Shown here in pieces: positions 53,340 to 64,000 of a stretch of DNA of 64,000 nt. The first letter of the stretch is position 1. Each line of letters starts with the position of its first letter. The notes below the pieces were generated by a model that did no database searches, was not told the origin of the DNA, and saw nothing but the letters and a program-made list of their open reading frames with translations. The DNA comes from Kiloniellaceae bacterium. GTDB taxonomy: Bacteria > Pseudomonadota > Alphaproteobacteria > Kiloniellales > Kiloniellaceae. The stretch spans positions 1 through 64,000 of the forward strand of contig JAJFGK010000099.1 of NCBI GenBank assembly GCA_021776195.1, given 5' to 3'. The position numbers and the translations under genes were made by a program.

Positions 53340-55244
53340 ATGCCGGAAGAAACCCATTCCTTTCAAGCCGAAGTCTCGCGGCTTCTCGATATCGTTGCCA
53401 ACGCGCTCTATTCCAACAAGGAAGTCTTCCTCCGAGAGTTGATTTCCAACGCCTCGGACGCCTGCGACCGGCTGCGCTACCTGGCCATTACCCAACCTGA
53501 ATTGGCCGGCGACGGCGGCGACTTCGCGATCACGATCCAGCCCGACAGCAAGGCCAAGACCCTGGTCGTCGCGGACAACGGTATCGGCATGAATCGCGAC
53601 GAACTGGTCGAGAATCTGGGCACCATCGCGCGTTCCGGCACGGCGGCCTTCATGAGCCAGCTCGAGGACAAGAAGGACGGCGCCGGCCTGATCGGCCAGT
53701 TCGGCGTCGGCTTCTATTCCGCCTTCATGGTGGCCGACAAGGTGACCGTCGAGACCCGCAAGGCCGGCGAGGACAAGGGCTGGCGCTGGACCTCCGATGG
53801 CCAGGGTTCCTATGCCATCGCCGAGAGCGACGAGACGCCCGAGCACGGCACCCGCATCACCCTGCAGATCAAGAAGGACCAACGCGAGTTTCTGGAAGAC
53901 TCCCGGCTGCGCCACATCATCAAGACCTACAGCGATCACATCGCAATCCCGATCAAGCTGGCCGCCCAGGGCAAGGACGGCGCGGCGCCCGAGGAGACGG
54001 CCTCGGTGAACGCCGCCTCGGCGCTCTGGACCCGGCCCAAGTCCGAGATTGGCGACGAGCAGTACAAGGAATTCTATCACCACGTCGGCCAGTCCTTCGA
54101 CGAGCCCTGGCTGCGGCTGCATTTCAAGGCCGAGGGCAAGATCGAGTACACCGGGCTGCTCTTCATCCCCTCGACCCAGCCTTTCGACCTGTTCCATCCC
54201 GACCGCAAGAACCGGGTGAAGCTCTACGTCCGGCGGGTCTTCATCACCGACGACTGCCCGGAGCTGTTGCCCTCCTACCTGCGGTTTCTGCGCGGGGTGA
54301 TCGATTCCGAGGACATGCCGCTCAACGTCTCGCGCGAGCTGCTGCAGCACAATCCCCTCTTGGCCAAGATCAAGAGCGCGGTGGTCAAGCGGGTCCTGGG
54401 CGAGTTGAAGAAGAAGGCCGAAAAGGCGCCCGACGACTACGCGGCTTTCTGGACGACCTTCGGCCCGGTGCTGAAGGAAGGCGTCTACGAAGACCACGAC
54501 CAGCGCGATACGCTGCTCGGGCTGCTCCGCTTCCGCTCCTCCACCCAGGCCGGTCTGACCAGTCTCGCCGACTATGTGGCGCGCATGAAGGAAGGCCAGG
54601 AGACGATCTACTTCATCAGCGGCGAGAAGGAAGAGACCCTGGCCCGCAGCCCGCAGCTCGAAGGCTTCGCCGCCAAGGAGGTCGAGGTGCTCTACTTCAC
54701 CGATCCGGTGGACGACTTCTGGATCACCATGGTCCCCGACTTCGAGGGCAAGGCCTTCAAGTCGGTCACCAAGGCGGGCACCGATCTGGACAAGGTGAAG
54801 GCCGCCGAGAGCGACGCGGACAAAGACAAGGACGACGGCGACGACACGGCCAAGGACAGCCAGGTCGACGGTGTCCTGGCCTTCATCAAGTTGGCGCTGA
54901 AGGACGCGGTCAAGGACGTCCGCGCCTCCGAGCGCCTGACCAACAGCGCGGTCTGTCTGGTCGCCGACGAGGGCGACATGGATATCCACCTGGAGCGCCT
55001 CTTGAAGCAGCACAATCAGCTCGATCAGGCGAGCAGCCGGGTGCTCGAGATCAACCCGCGCCACCCGCTGATCAAGGCCCTGGCCGAGGGCATCGACAAG
55101 CCCGGCGCCGGCGAGGCGCTCGAGGACATCGCCTTTCTGCTGCTCGATCAGGCCCGCATCGTGGAGGGCGAGCCCCTGCCCGACCCGGCCGCCTTCGCCC
55201 GGCGCATGGCCAGCATGCTGGAGAAAGGCCTGGGAGTAGCCTGA
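53340..55244 (+). CDS. htpG: Molecular chaperone HtpG (Hsp90)
   Basis: The 634-residue chaperone starts at ATG 53340 with AAAGGAA about 13 bases upstream. The N-terminal ATPase has FLRELISNASDACDRLRYL, VADNGIGMNRDELVENLGTIARSGT and GQFGVGFYSAFMVADKV. The middle domain has VKLYVRRVFITDDCPELLPSYLRFLRGVIDSEDMPLNVSRELLQ and the end a typical dimerisation domain. A charged DADKDKDDGDD stretch lies between middle and end domains. It acts as an ATP-dependent chaperone in the cytoplasm. It is divergent from the helicase gene. Confidence 0.96.
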   Translation: MPEETHSFQAEVSRLLDIVANALYSNKEVFLRELISNASDACDRLRYLAITQPELAGDGGDFAITIQPDSKAKTLVVADNGIGMNRDELVENLGTIARSGTAAFMSQLEDKKDGAGLIGQFGVGFYSAFMVADKVTVETRKAGEDKGWRWTSDGQGSYAIAESDETPEHGTRITLQIKKDQREFLEDSRLRHIIKTYSDHIAIPIKLAAQGKDGAAPEETASVNAASALWTRPKSEIGDEQYKEFYHHVGQSFDEPWLRLHFKAEGKIEYTGLLFIPSTQPFDLFHPDRKNRVKLYVRRVFITDDCPELLPSYLRFLRGVIDSEDMPLNVSRELLQHNPLLAKIKSAVVKRVLGELKKKAEKAPDDYAAFWTTFGPVLKEGVYEDHDQRDTLLGLLRFRSSTQAGLTSLADYVARMKEGQETIYFISGEKEETLARSPQLEGFAAKEVEVLYFTDPVDDFWITMVPDFEGKAFKSVTKAGTDLDKVKAAESDADKDKDDGDDTAKDSQVDGVLAFIKLALKDAVKDVRASERLTNSAVCLVADEGDMDIHLERLLKQHNQLDQASSRVLEINPRHPLIKALAEGIDKPGAGEALEDIAFLLLDQARIVEGEPLPDPAAFARRMASMLEKGLGVA

Positions 55245-55384
55245 TCCCGCTCGCGCAGGTGTTATGGCTCGCCGCTTGCCGGGGATGCCCCGCTCCATGT
55301 TAGGCTGCAACCAAGACACGTGAGCGGCTAGGAATAGGAGTAGGGCCGCCAGTTGCACAGTGTGAGCTATCGGGGGGCCGGAAG

Positions 55385-56263
55385 TTGGAACTGCACCAGC
55401 TACGCTATTTCCTCGCGGTCTGCGAGACACTGAACTTTACCCGCGCGGCCGAGAACTGCCATGTGTCGCAACCGGCCCTGACCCGGGCGATCAAGAAGCT
55501 CGAGGAGGAATTGGGCGGACCGCTGTTTCGCCGCGAGCGCGCCCGCTCGCACCTGACCGAACTGGGCCGGCTGATGCGGCCCCATCTGGAGCGTTCGCTG
55601 GCCGCGCTGGAAGCGGCCAAGAACCAGGCCGAGGATCTGCAAAGCCTGGACCACGCCCCGCTCGGTCTCGGAGTCATGTGCACGATCGGACCGAACCGGC
55701 TGGTCAGCCTGATGGCCCGGCTGCAGAGCGATATTCCGGGACTCGATCTGTCGCTCCAGGAGGGCAAACTGACGGAGCTGACCGAACGCCTGCTGGCGGG
55801 CGACCTGGAAGTCGCCCTCTTGGCCTCGCCGGAGGAACTGCCGGAGCGGCTCGATTTCATTCCGCTCTACAGGGAACGCTTCGTTCTCGCCTTTCCGCCC
55901 GGCCACCGCTTTGCCGAACGTAACGCCGTGCGTATCCGCGACCTGCATGAAGAATCATACCTGCTGCGCCTCAACTGCGAGTACACCGCCCATATCGTGA
56001 GCCTGCTGCGCGAACGCGGGGCGCAGACCAACATCCGCTACCGGAGCGAACGGGAAGACTGGATCCAGTCCATGGTCCTGGCCGGCATGGGCAGCTCCTT
56101 CATGCCCGAGTTCCTGCCGATCTATGCCGGCCTGCCGACCCGGGTCGTGATCGAGCCCAAGGTCTCCCGCGAAGTCGGGCTGGCGACCATCGCGGGCCGG
56201 CGCTACTCCCCGGCGGTGGCTGCCTTCGTGCGGCTCGCGCGCAGCCACGAGTGGGGTGCCTGA
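55385..56263 (+). CDS. LysR family transcriptional regulator
   Basis: The 292-residue protein starts (TTG 55385) MELHQLRYFLAVCETLNFTRAAENCHVSQPALTRAIKKLEEELGGPLFRRE, a typical LysR helix-turn-helix, and has a substrate-binding domain (LGVMCTIGPNRLVSLMARLQ, LLAGDLEVALLASP, MVLAGMGSSFMPEF). It is preceded by GGGGGCCGGAAG. No divergent target gene is visible; it lies between htpG and the kinase-like gene on the same strand. The effector and regulon are unknown. Confidence 0.9.
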   Translation: MELHQLRYFLAVCETLNFTRAAENCHVSQPALTRAIKKLEEELGGPLFRRERARSHLTELGRLMRPHLERSLAALEAAKNQAEDLQSLDHAPLGLGVMCTIGPNRLVSLMARLQSDIPGLDLSLQEGKLTELTERLLAGDLEVALLASPEELPERLDFIPLYRERFVLAFPPGHRFAERNAVRIRDLHEESYLLRLNCEYTAHIVSLLRERGAQTNIRYRSEREDWIQSMVLAGMGSSFMPEFLPIYAGLPTRVVIEPKVSREVGLATIAGRRYSPAVAAFVRLARSHEWGA

Positions 56264-56309
56264 GCGAATTCTGACGGCCAGGTCCACGGCGCGCGACAGC
56301 CACCAGAGC

Positions 56310-56363
56310 GCCATAACCCCCAAAACTGCCATAACCCCCGAATTTGCCATAACCAACGTGCAT
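56310..56363. repeat. Three tandem 18-bp repeats
   Basis: The plus-strand units are GCCATAACCCCCAAAACT, GCCATAACCCCCGAATTT and GCCATAACCAACGTGCAT; the third is diverged. On the minus strand each unit begins with an in-frame ATGGC. The repeats lie in the 257-base gap between LysR and the kinase-like gene. Their pattern recalls the repeats at 37517-37561 and 39121-39168, which also repeat ATGGC. Confidence 0.8.
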
Positions 56364-56520
56364 GGAATTACTAACCAGCAAGTATTTCACAACTGCCGCC
56401 TATATCCCCAAGTTATACACTAGTTTTAGTTGCGTGCGAGAGTGACGGCCGACCAGGGCCCCCAAGAGTCCTCGCCCCTCCCCTCGCCGCTCCACGGATG
56501 CTCGAACCTGGGAGACAACG

Positions 56521-59500
56521 ATGGCCGATTATCTTTCCAAGGCGGATTGGCGCAAACACCTGAACCTGAAGGAACACAAGAACGTCAAGAAGACCGGCGT
56601 TTCGGATCTGATCGACGCCATCGAGAAGGCCAAGAAGGCCAACGATTCGGTCAAGCAGATCGAGGCTTACGACGCCTTGGTCAAGAAGGCCGAGGAGCTG
56701 AAGAAGGATAAGAAGTACAAGGACATCGGGACCCTCACCAGCTATCTCGACTCGATGATCCGCGACGCCAAGGCGGCCAAGAACAAGGTCCAGGTCGGCG
56801 AGGACAAGGAAGCCAACCCGGCCAAGAAGGTGGACTCCCCGCTGGTCGGCCAACTGATGCGGCTCAAGCAGCTCGACCGCGAGGGCGCCTGGAAGTTCAT
56901 CGCGGCACCCGGCAAGCCCTCCAGCGGCCTGGTCCTCTCCAAGCGCGATATCACCGCCCAGGACCGCAAGACGGCGCTCGCCCTGCGCGGCAAGGCCGGC
57001 CCCTTCTTCTCGGGCCTCTGCTACACCGAGAAGGGCCGCTACGTCTTCGAACTGGAGGAGATGCCGCCCAAGGGGCTGGCCAAGGGCATCAAGTTTGCCG
57101 CCAAGCTGCACGCCGAGATGAACATCAAGGTTATGGTGCGCGGCGCCGGCATCGATGTGACCGACGAGGACGACGCGGACTTCGACGAGGTCGGTACCGA
57201 GGGTGAGCAGGGTCCCGCCGCCTCGAAGGTCGACTACCCGAGCCGCGAGGTCTGGACCCAGCGCCTGCAGAAGCTGGCGAACGTGAAGCCCGAACTCCGC
57301 GGCGAGGCCTCTTCCGGCATCCTGGGCCAGGTCAAGCTTCTCGAGGGACGGCTGGTCGCCGACGAAACTCTCGGCCCCGAGGAAAAGATCGAACAGCAAA
57401 AGCTGCTCGACAGCGTGCGCCAGAAGGCGGACCTGATCGGCCGCGGCAAGGTCGGAGCGGAGGCCCTCGGCGGCGGGCAGAAGCCGCCCGCCAAACCCGC
57501 GCCCTATGATTCCTTCGACGTCTGGAAAGGCCGCATCGAAAAGATCCAACAGCTCGACCCGCAAAAACGCGAGCAGGGCCTGCATTTGCTGTCGGAAAAG
57601 CTCAAGCAGGTCCAACAGCAAGCCGCCCAGGACAAGCTTCTGTCGCCGGAAGACCGCCAGCGCGAACTGGACTGCGTCGCCGAGGCCCTGAGGCTGATCG
57701 GCCACAAGGGCGAGGCCAAGGAACGCAAGGCCCAGGAGCAGAGCGATCAGTACCAGTACATGACCGACAACCTCGAGTTCGTCGACAGAGCCGCCTTTCC
57801 CAAGGGCGGCGCCAAGGCCATCGCCCGGCGCAAGGAGGAACTGCAGGCCGACAAGGGCCTGACCAAGGTCGTGATGGCCATGGCGGAGTTCGAGAACGAC
57901 AAATCGCCCAAGGCCCAGGCCAAGCTGACCAAAGAGTGCGAGAGCTACCTGAAGGAGATCGCCAAACAGAAGGAATTGGCAAGCGGCGACGAGAAGGCCT
58001 TGGCCGTGATCGGCGAGCGCGAGAAGATCGCCAAGCAGGCCCTGCAGCAGACCCGTCTGATGGAGCTTTCGGCCGAGTACAAGGCCTTCGGGCCGCCGCC
58101 CTGGGACGAGGAGACGTCGGAAAAGGTCTCGGAACTGCAGATGGCCTTCCTGTTCGAGGAGGCCGCCGTCAAGCGCGGGCCCGACGGCGCCCCCATGGGG
58201 CTGTCGCCCTTGGGCGGCGAAGGCGGCGTCAACGAATCCTTCTGGGTCAAGCGCGCCGAGACCGGCTACGGCAAGCACGAGGGCAAGGGCGAGCGCCTTT
58301 ACATCTTCAAGCCCGGCGAAACCGAGGATGGCGGCATCTACGGCATGCCCAAAGGCCACGGCGCGCCGCGCGAGGTGCTGGCCAAGTCGATGAACGACCA
58401 GTTGGCGGAGTACGGCTTCGATATCGGCGTCTGCCCGACCACCATGACCCGGGTCGACACGGCCAAGCTCGGTGGCAGGGAAGAATATGGCGGGGAAGAA
58501 GACGGCGGCCGCACCCTGGGCGCCATGCAGGCCCTGGCGAGCAACAAGGGCGAGTTCAAGACCCTGAAGGACAGCGGCGCGGATCTCGGCAAGAAGATCG
58601 ATTCGCGCAACTTCGGCGAAATCGCGGTCTTCGACATGATCTACTTCAACATGGATCGCCACAGCGGCAACCTGCTGTTGGGCGAGGAGGACCCGGAGAC
58701 CGGCAAGGTCCCCCTGATCCCGATCGATCACGGCCTGGGGCTGCCCAACAAGGAAACCCTCTACATGAACTCCGGCCGCCTGCTGGAGACCCAGAACACC
58801 TTGATGGGCGCCGACATCCCGCAGAAAAAAGAACTGCTGCACAAAGACGTCCAGGCAAACCTGAAGGCCATGAACCCGACGGACCTGGTCGAGGGCATGC
58901 GCAAGTCGCGCGACGACCTGGCCAGGCGCCATCCCGAGACCGCGGGGACGGTGACCGACGAGGCCCTGGCCATGATGGAGCGGCGCATCGCCTTTCTCCA
59001 GTTCGCCTGCGACAAGCTGACGGTCAAGCAGCTCAACGAGGCCAATGCGATCCACGCCTACGACATCCAGGAGGCCCGCACGCCCAAGGACTTCCAGAAG
59101 ATCGTCGATCAGGTCCTGCGGGAATCGGGTCCGCGCGAGGAGGGCCGCAAGGTCTTCGCGCTCTGGACCCAGGCGAGCGAAGCCAAGGACAAGAAAAACT
59201 ACCTGAAACCGATCCAGGACCTGGGCTGGTGCTTGGAGGTCGCCGGCCAGGAGCTGGAATTCTGGCTCGACAAGAACGCCGACCTGGCGGCCAAGATCAT
59301 CAAGGGACGCATCCCCAATCCCGGCGCCAAGAAAGAAATCAGCGACCGCGCCGACATGATCGGCCAGCCCGAGCTGCTCGACGAGATCAAGGGCGAGACC
59401 ATCAGGAGCCAGCTTGAGATCGTCAGATCGAAAGCCCCCTACGACTGGGAAAAGCATGTTCCCTATGGCAGCAAAGACGACGCCCTGCTGCCCCAATACA

Positions 59501-60555
59501 AGGTGCTCGGCGGCGACGGGGAACTGGAAAAGGCGGTCAAGCAGTTCGCCATCCAGGGCGACCCGGACAAGCTGGCCAATAAGGTCCAGCACCTCGTCTA
59601 CTGGAAGGGCCTGAAGGACCAGGGCGGCCTAGAGGCCTATTTCAAGCTGGGCGGCGAGCACCAGGACAAGATCGAGTTCGTGGTCAGGCGGCTGGCGGAA
59701 CTGAAACGCGAAGTCGCGAGCCGCAAGGCGGTCCTGGCAATCGATGACGACCAACTGTCGAAACGCCAAGTCAAGCACCTGTCGGAGCTGACGGGCCAGG
59801 CCGAAACCTTGATCAAGAAGGTGCGCAACAAGAACCAGAAGCAAGAATTCCAGAAAAACCTCGACGGCCTCAAGGATCTGGTGAAGAAGGGCCAGGCCGA
59901 CGAAGCCCAGGCCAAACTGATGTACTTCGGGCCGAAGGTGGCACATCGCATCGACAGCGAGGAGACGCAGCACAAGGTCTTGAACGACATGGTCCTGAAG
60001 ATCGAGGGCCGCTTGAGCAAGATCGATCGCACCATCCTCGGCGAGTTCCGGGGAGAGTTCGAAAAGCGGTTGCAGGGCGCCAAGGACAAGATCGAAGGGG
60101 CCGAGTTCGACGGGCTCAGAAAGGAGCTCACGGAATTGACCGCGCGCCTCGATATTGCCGAACTGGGCGACCAGTCGGACTACCGCAAGACCGAAGCCGA
60201 GATCGTGGAACTGGGCAATTTCGGCGCGGCCACCCTGCAGGGCGAGTCCCTATCCAAGTGGCAGAAGTCCTTGACCGCTGCCGAGTCGTCCCTGAAGACC
60301 TTCGAGATGGCGGACGTGCCGGGCCACCTGAGCGCCCTGCGCAGTCTGAAGAAGCTGGCGGCGCGCCTGCCGGATCTCAAGGAAAAGGCTGCGGCCCTGA
60401 AGGGCCGCGAACAGCATGGCGAACTTGCAAAGGCAATCCTCGGCATCGAAAAATCGATCGCGGCCTTCGATACCGCGAACACCGGAAACGGCATCGACTA
60501 TGCCGACAAGCTGATCAAGGGAATGACCGACGAGAAGGTGCAGAAGGTCGCCTAG
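56521..60555 (+). CDS. Giant protein with eukaryote-like PI3/PI4-kinase core and coiled coils
   Basis: The 1344-residue protein starts at ATG 56521 behind GGGAG. A lysine-rich helical N-terminus is followed by a charged coiled-coil region (to about 580). Then comes a kinase-like core: ATP lysine near 597 in LYIFKPGETEDGGIYGMP, a segment REVLAKSMNDQLAEYGFDIGVCPTT, and the catalytic loop VFDMIYFNMDRHSGNLLLGEEDP with Asp712, His714 and Asn717. The metal motif is LIPIDHGLGLPNKETL at about 736. This order and the NxDRHxGN plus IDHGL pair match the PI3/PI4-kinase superfamily, in particular the plant PI4K-gamma type. The last 600 residues are helical and coiled-coil. There is no signal peptide. Lipid or protein kinase activity cannot be decided. 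Confidence 0.75.
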   Translation: MADYLSKADWRKHLNLKEHKNVKKTGVSDLIDAIEKAKKANDSVKQIEAYDALVKKAEELKKDKKYKDIGTLTSYLDSMIRDAKAAKNKVQVGEDKEANPAKKVDSPLVGQLMRLKQLDREGAWKFIAAPGKPSSGLVLSKRDITAQDRKTALALRGKAGPFFSGLCYTEKGRYVFELEEMPPKGLAKGIKFAAKLHAEMNIKVMVRGAGIDVTDEDDADFDEVGTEGEQGPAASKVDYPSREVWTQRLQKLANVKPELRGEASSGILGQVKLLEGRLVADETLGPEEKIEQQKLLDSVRQKADLIGRGKVGAEALGGGQKPPAKPAPYDSFDVWKGRIEKIQQLDPQKREQGLHLLSEKLKQVQQQAAQDKLLSPEDRQRELDCVAEALRLIGHKGEAKERKAQEQSDQYQYMTDNLEFVDRAAFPKGGAKAIARRKEELQADKGLTKVVMAMAEFENDKSPKAQAKLTKECESYLKEIAKQKELASGDEKALAVIGEREKIAKQALQQTRLMELSAEYKAFGPPPWDEETSEKVSELQMAFLFEEAAVKRGPDGAPMGLSPLGGEGGVNESFWVKRAETGYGKHEGKGERLYIFKPGETEDGGIYGMPKGHGAPREVLAKSMNDQLAEYGFDIGVCPTTMTRVDTAKLGGREEYGGEEDGGRTLGAMQALASNKGEFKTLKDSGADLGKKIDSRNFGEIAVFDMIYFNMDRHSGNLLLGEEDPETGKVPLIPIDHGLGLPNKETLYMNSGRLLETQNTLMGADIPQKKELLHKDVQANLKAMNPTDLVEGMRKSRDDLARRHPETAGTVTDEALAMMERRIAFLQFACDKLTVKQLNEANAIHAYDIQEARTPKDFQKIVDQVLRESGPREEGRKVFALWTQASEAKDKKNYLKPIQDLGWCLEVAGQELEFWLDKNADLAAKIIKGRIPNPGAKKEISDRADMIGQPELLDEIKGETIRSQLEIVRSKAPYDWEKHVPYGSKDDALLPQYKVLGGDGELEKAVKQFAIQGDPDKLANKVQHLVYWKGLKDQGGLEAYFKLGGEHQDKIEFVVRRLAELKREVASRKAVLAIDDDQLSKRQVKHLSELTGQAETLIKKVRNKNQKQEFQKNLDGLKDLVKKGQADEAQAKLMYFGPKVAHRIDSEETQHKVLNDMVLKIEGRLSKIDRTILGEFRGEFEKRLQGAKDKIEGAEFDGLRKELTELTARLDIAELGDQSDYRKTEAEIVELGNFGAATLQGESLSKWQKSLTAAESSLKTFEMADVPGHLSALRSLKKLAARLPDLKEKAAALKGREQHGELAKAILGIEKSIAAFDTANTGNGIDYADKLIKGMTDEKVQKVA

Positions 60556-60584
60556 AGCCGGCGGGAACCGGCCCTCCCGCTCTT

Positions 60585-61397
60585 TCAGCCCTCCTGGAGC
60601 GGGATCATGGCGGCGCCGATGATGCGCCCGCTGGTGCCCTCCTGGAGGATCACGGCGCAGCCGTCGCGGCCCTCGGCCCAGGCCGGATCGAGGGCGATCT
60701 CCAGGGCCTCGCCGGTCCACTGGCCGAGCTTGCGGTAGTCGCGCACCACGTTGTGGTAGATCATCTCGCGGCCGCTGTTCTCGCCGCGCTTGATGGCCAC
60801 CGGCCGTTCCTCGTCGAACATGGCGAGATAGAGCGTCGCGCCGCCGGCCGGCGCCTCGCCGGCGGCGACCTTGACCAGACGCCCCTCGTCCTCGATGCCG
60901 ATCGGCACGCTACGCTGGTAGGCGAGGGCCTTTTCCACCGCGGCGAAGACCTGGCGCTTGCGAAAACCGGCCGCGTCGAAGGCGCCGTCGATCACCATCT
61001 GCGGCGTATAGACGTAGTTGAGGTCGAGGGCCTCGCGATAGCGCCGTTGCCGGTCGGTGTGGGCGGGATCGGCGAAGGTGTCCTTCCAGCCGATGTAGTC
61101 CCAGTAGTCGACGTGGAAGGAGAGGGCCAGCACGCCCTCGACATCGGACAGCTCGCCCAGGAAGGCGTCGGCCGGCGGGCAGGAACTGCAGCCCTGGGAG
61201 GTGTAGAGCTCCACCACCACCGGGCGCTCGCCCTGGGGCAGGCCGGCGGATCCGAGGCTGGACTGCGCCTGGGCCGGGCCAACGATCGGGCCACCGCTGC
61301 CCGGGAGGAAGCCCGGCGCTTGCATCATGGAAAGGCCAATTCCCGCGATAACCGCCAGGGCAAGACCAGTTGTCAGGATCCGCTTGCTTATCATCAT
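60585..61397 (-). CDS. DUF1223 family secreted thioredoxin-like protein
   Basis: The 270-residue protein has a hydrophobic N-terminus (ILTTGLALAVIAGIGLSMM) for export or anchoring, then VVVELYTSQGCSSCPPADAFLGELS with a CxxC pair, as in DUF1223, a thioredoxin-fold family. FHVDYWDYIGWKDTFADPAHTDRQRRY and VYTPQMVIDG are also conserved family segments. The periplasmic role is unknown; redox activity is plausible from the CxxC. The start is ATG 61397 behind TTGAGGTC. It is convergent with the kinase-like gene; a GC-rich hairpin (about 60556-60590) lies between the stops. Confidence 0.92.
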   Translation of the reverse strand: MMISKRILTTGLALAVIAGIGLSMMQAPGFLPGSGGPIVGPAQAQSSLGSAGLPQGERPVVVELYTSQGCSSCPPADAFLGELSDVEGVLALSFHVDYWDYIGWKDTFADPAHTDRQRRYREALDLNYVYTPQMVIDGAFDAAGFRKRQVFAAVEKALAYQRSVPIGIEDEGRLVKVAAGEAPAGGATLYLAMFDEERPVAIKRGENSGREMIYHNVVRDYRKLGQWTGEALEIALDPAWAEGRDGCAVILQEGTSGRIIGAAMIPLQEG

Positions 61398-61535
61398 GAC
61401 CTCAAGGTAGGAGCCTTTCGCACTCCCTTGCGAATCACGTTCCGGTGAAATTTACGTGGAACGCCCCCATTGCGTGCGGATCCTGATGGAGCCGCACGCC
61501 AGGAGTTCACCCGGTCATAATTCGTTAAGAACTTG

Positions 61536-64000
<2,465 letters not shown>

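Overview
The window looks like chromosomal DNA of a GC-rich alphaproteobacterium, probably of the Rhodospirillales/Kiloniellales type (inference). The signs are the gene families: FdxA ferredoxin with CarD, an S4 protein (Hsp15-like) overlapping a Suv3-type helicase, HtpG, AcnA, DUF1223, PagL and a photolyase. Coding is dense and GC-rich, except in three visibly AT-richer patches: an IS6 remnant, an IS1595-type element and a two-gene DUF262/HEPN cassette.

Region 1 (1-16.8 kb) is an envelope and osmotic stress cluster. It holds a phospholipase-D-like enzyme, a Crp/Fnr regulator, MgtC, DUF2254, a zinc metallopeptidase, MscS, a PRC-barrel protein, a chalcone-isomerase-like protein, YihY, a PLDc_N mini-protein, several small coiled-coil stress proteins, Fe superoxide dismutase, an ABC membrane domain without an ATPase, and an HD hydrolase. 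It ends at a dead IS6-type insertion sequence with recognisable ends, next to tRNA-Arg(CCU).

Region 2 (16.9-31.8 kb) is core-like: a lipoprotein, photolyase, PagL lipid A deacylase, proline iminopeptidase, an SNase-like protein without its catalytic acids, an M48 protease, a metallophosphatase-like protein without its metal ligands, CarD, FdxA, a TerB-like protein, a DUF938 methyltransferase, agmatinase with a PuuB-like oxidase and a DJ-1 protein, a 2OG-Fe(II) oxygenase and a cystathionine gamma-synthase-family enzyme.

Region 3 (31.84-33.91 kb) is the most unusual part. It is an IS1595-type element with 24-bp inverted ends (one mismatch) and a perfect 8-bp target duplication. It carries two leucine-like class II tRNA genes with abnormal anticodon loops, a small winged-helix-like ORF, and a full-length transposase interrupted by one in-frame UAG. 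It inserted into the last codons of the dehydrogenase gene beside it.

Region 4 (33.9-42.4 kb) is a five-gene operon read leftward, with a divergent LysR gene. It encodes a class V PLP enzyme, a phytanoyl-CoA-type dioxygenase, an MttB-family methyltransferase without pyrrolysine, a DddP-like M24 protein and a dimethylglycine/sarcosine-dehydrogenase-like flavoprotein. With the HpbD-like epimerase at 45.3 kb this suggests catabolism of an N-methylated betaine whose identity I cannot read. Two gene starts in the operon carry tandem triplications.

Region 5 (42.7-64 kb) has a DUF262 + HEPN pair (likely anti-phage), a decayed 3' remnant of the S4 gene, HpbD, a coiled-coil membrane protein, a class III aminotransferase-fold enzyme, a second ureohydrolase, the intact S4-Suv3 pair, HtpG, a LysR regulator, a 1344-residue protein with a eukaryote-like PI3/PI4-kinase core, a DUF1223 protein, and AcnA cut by the window edge.
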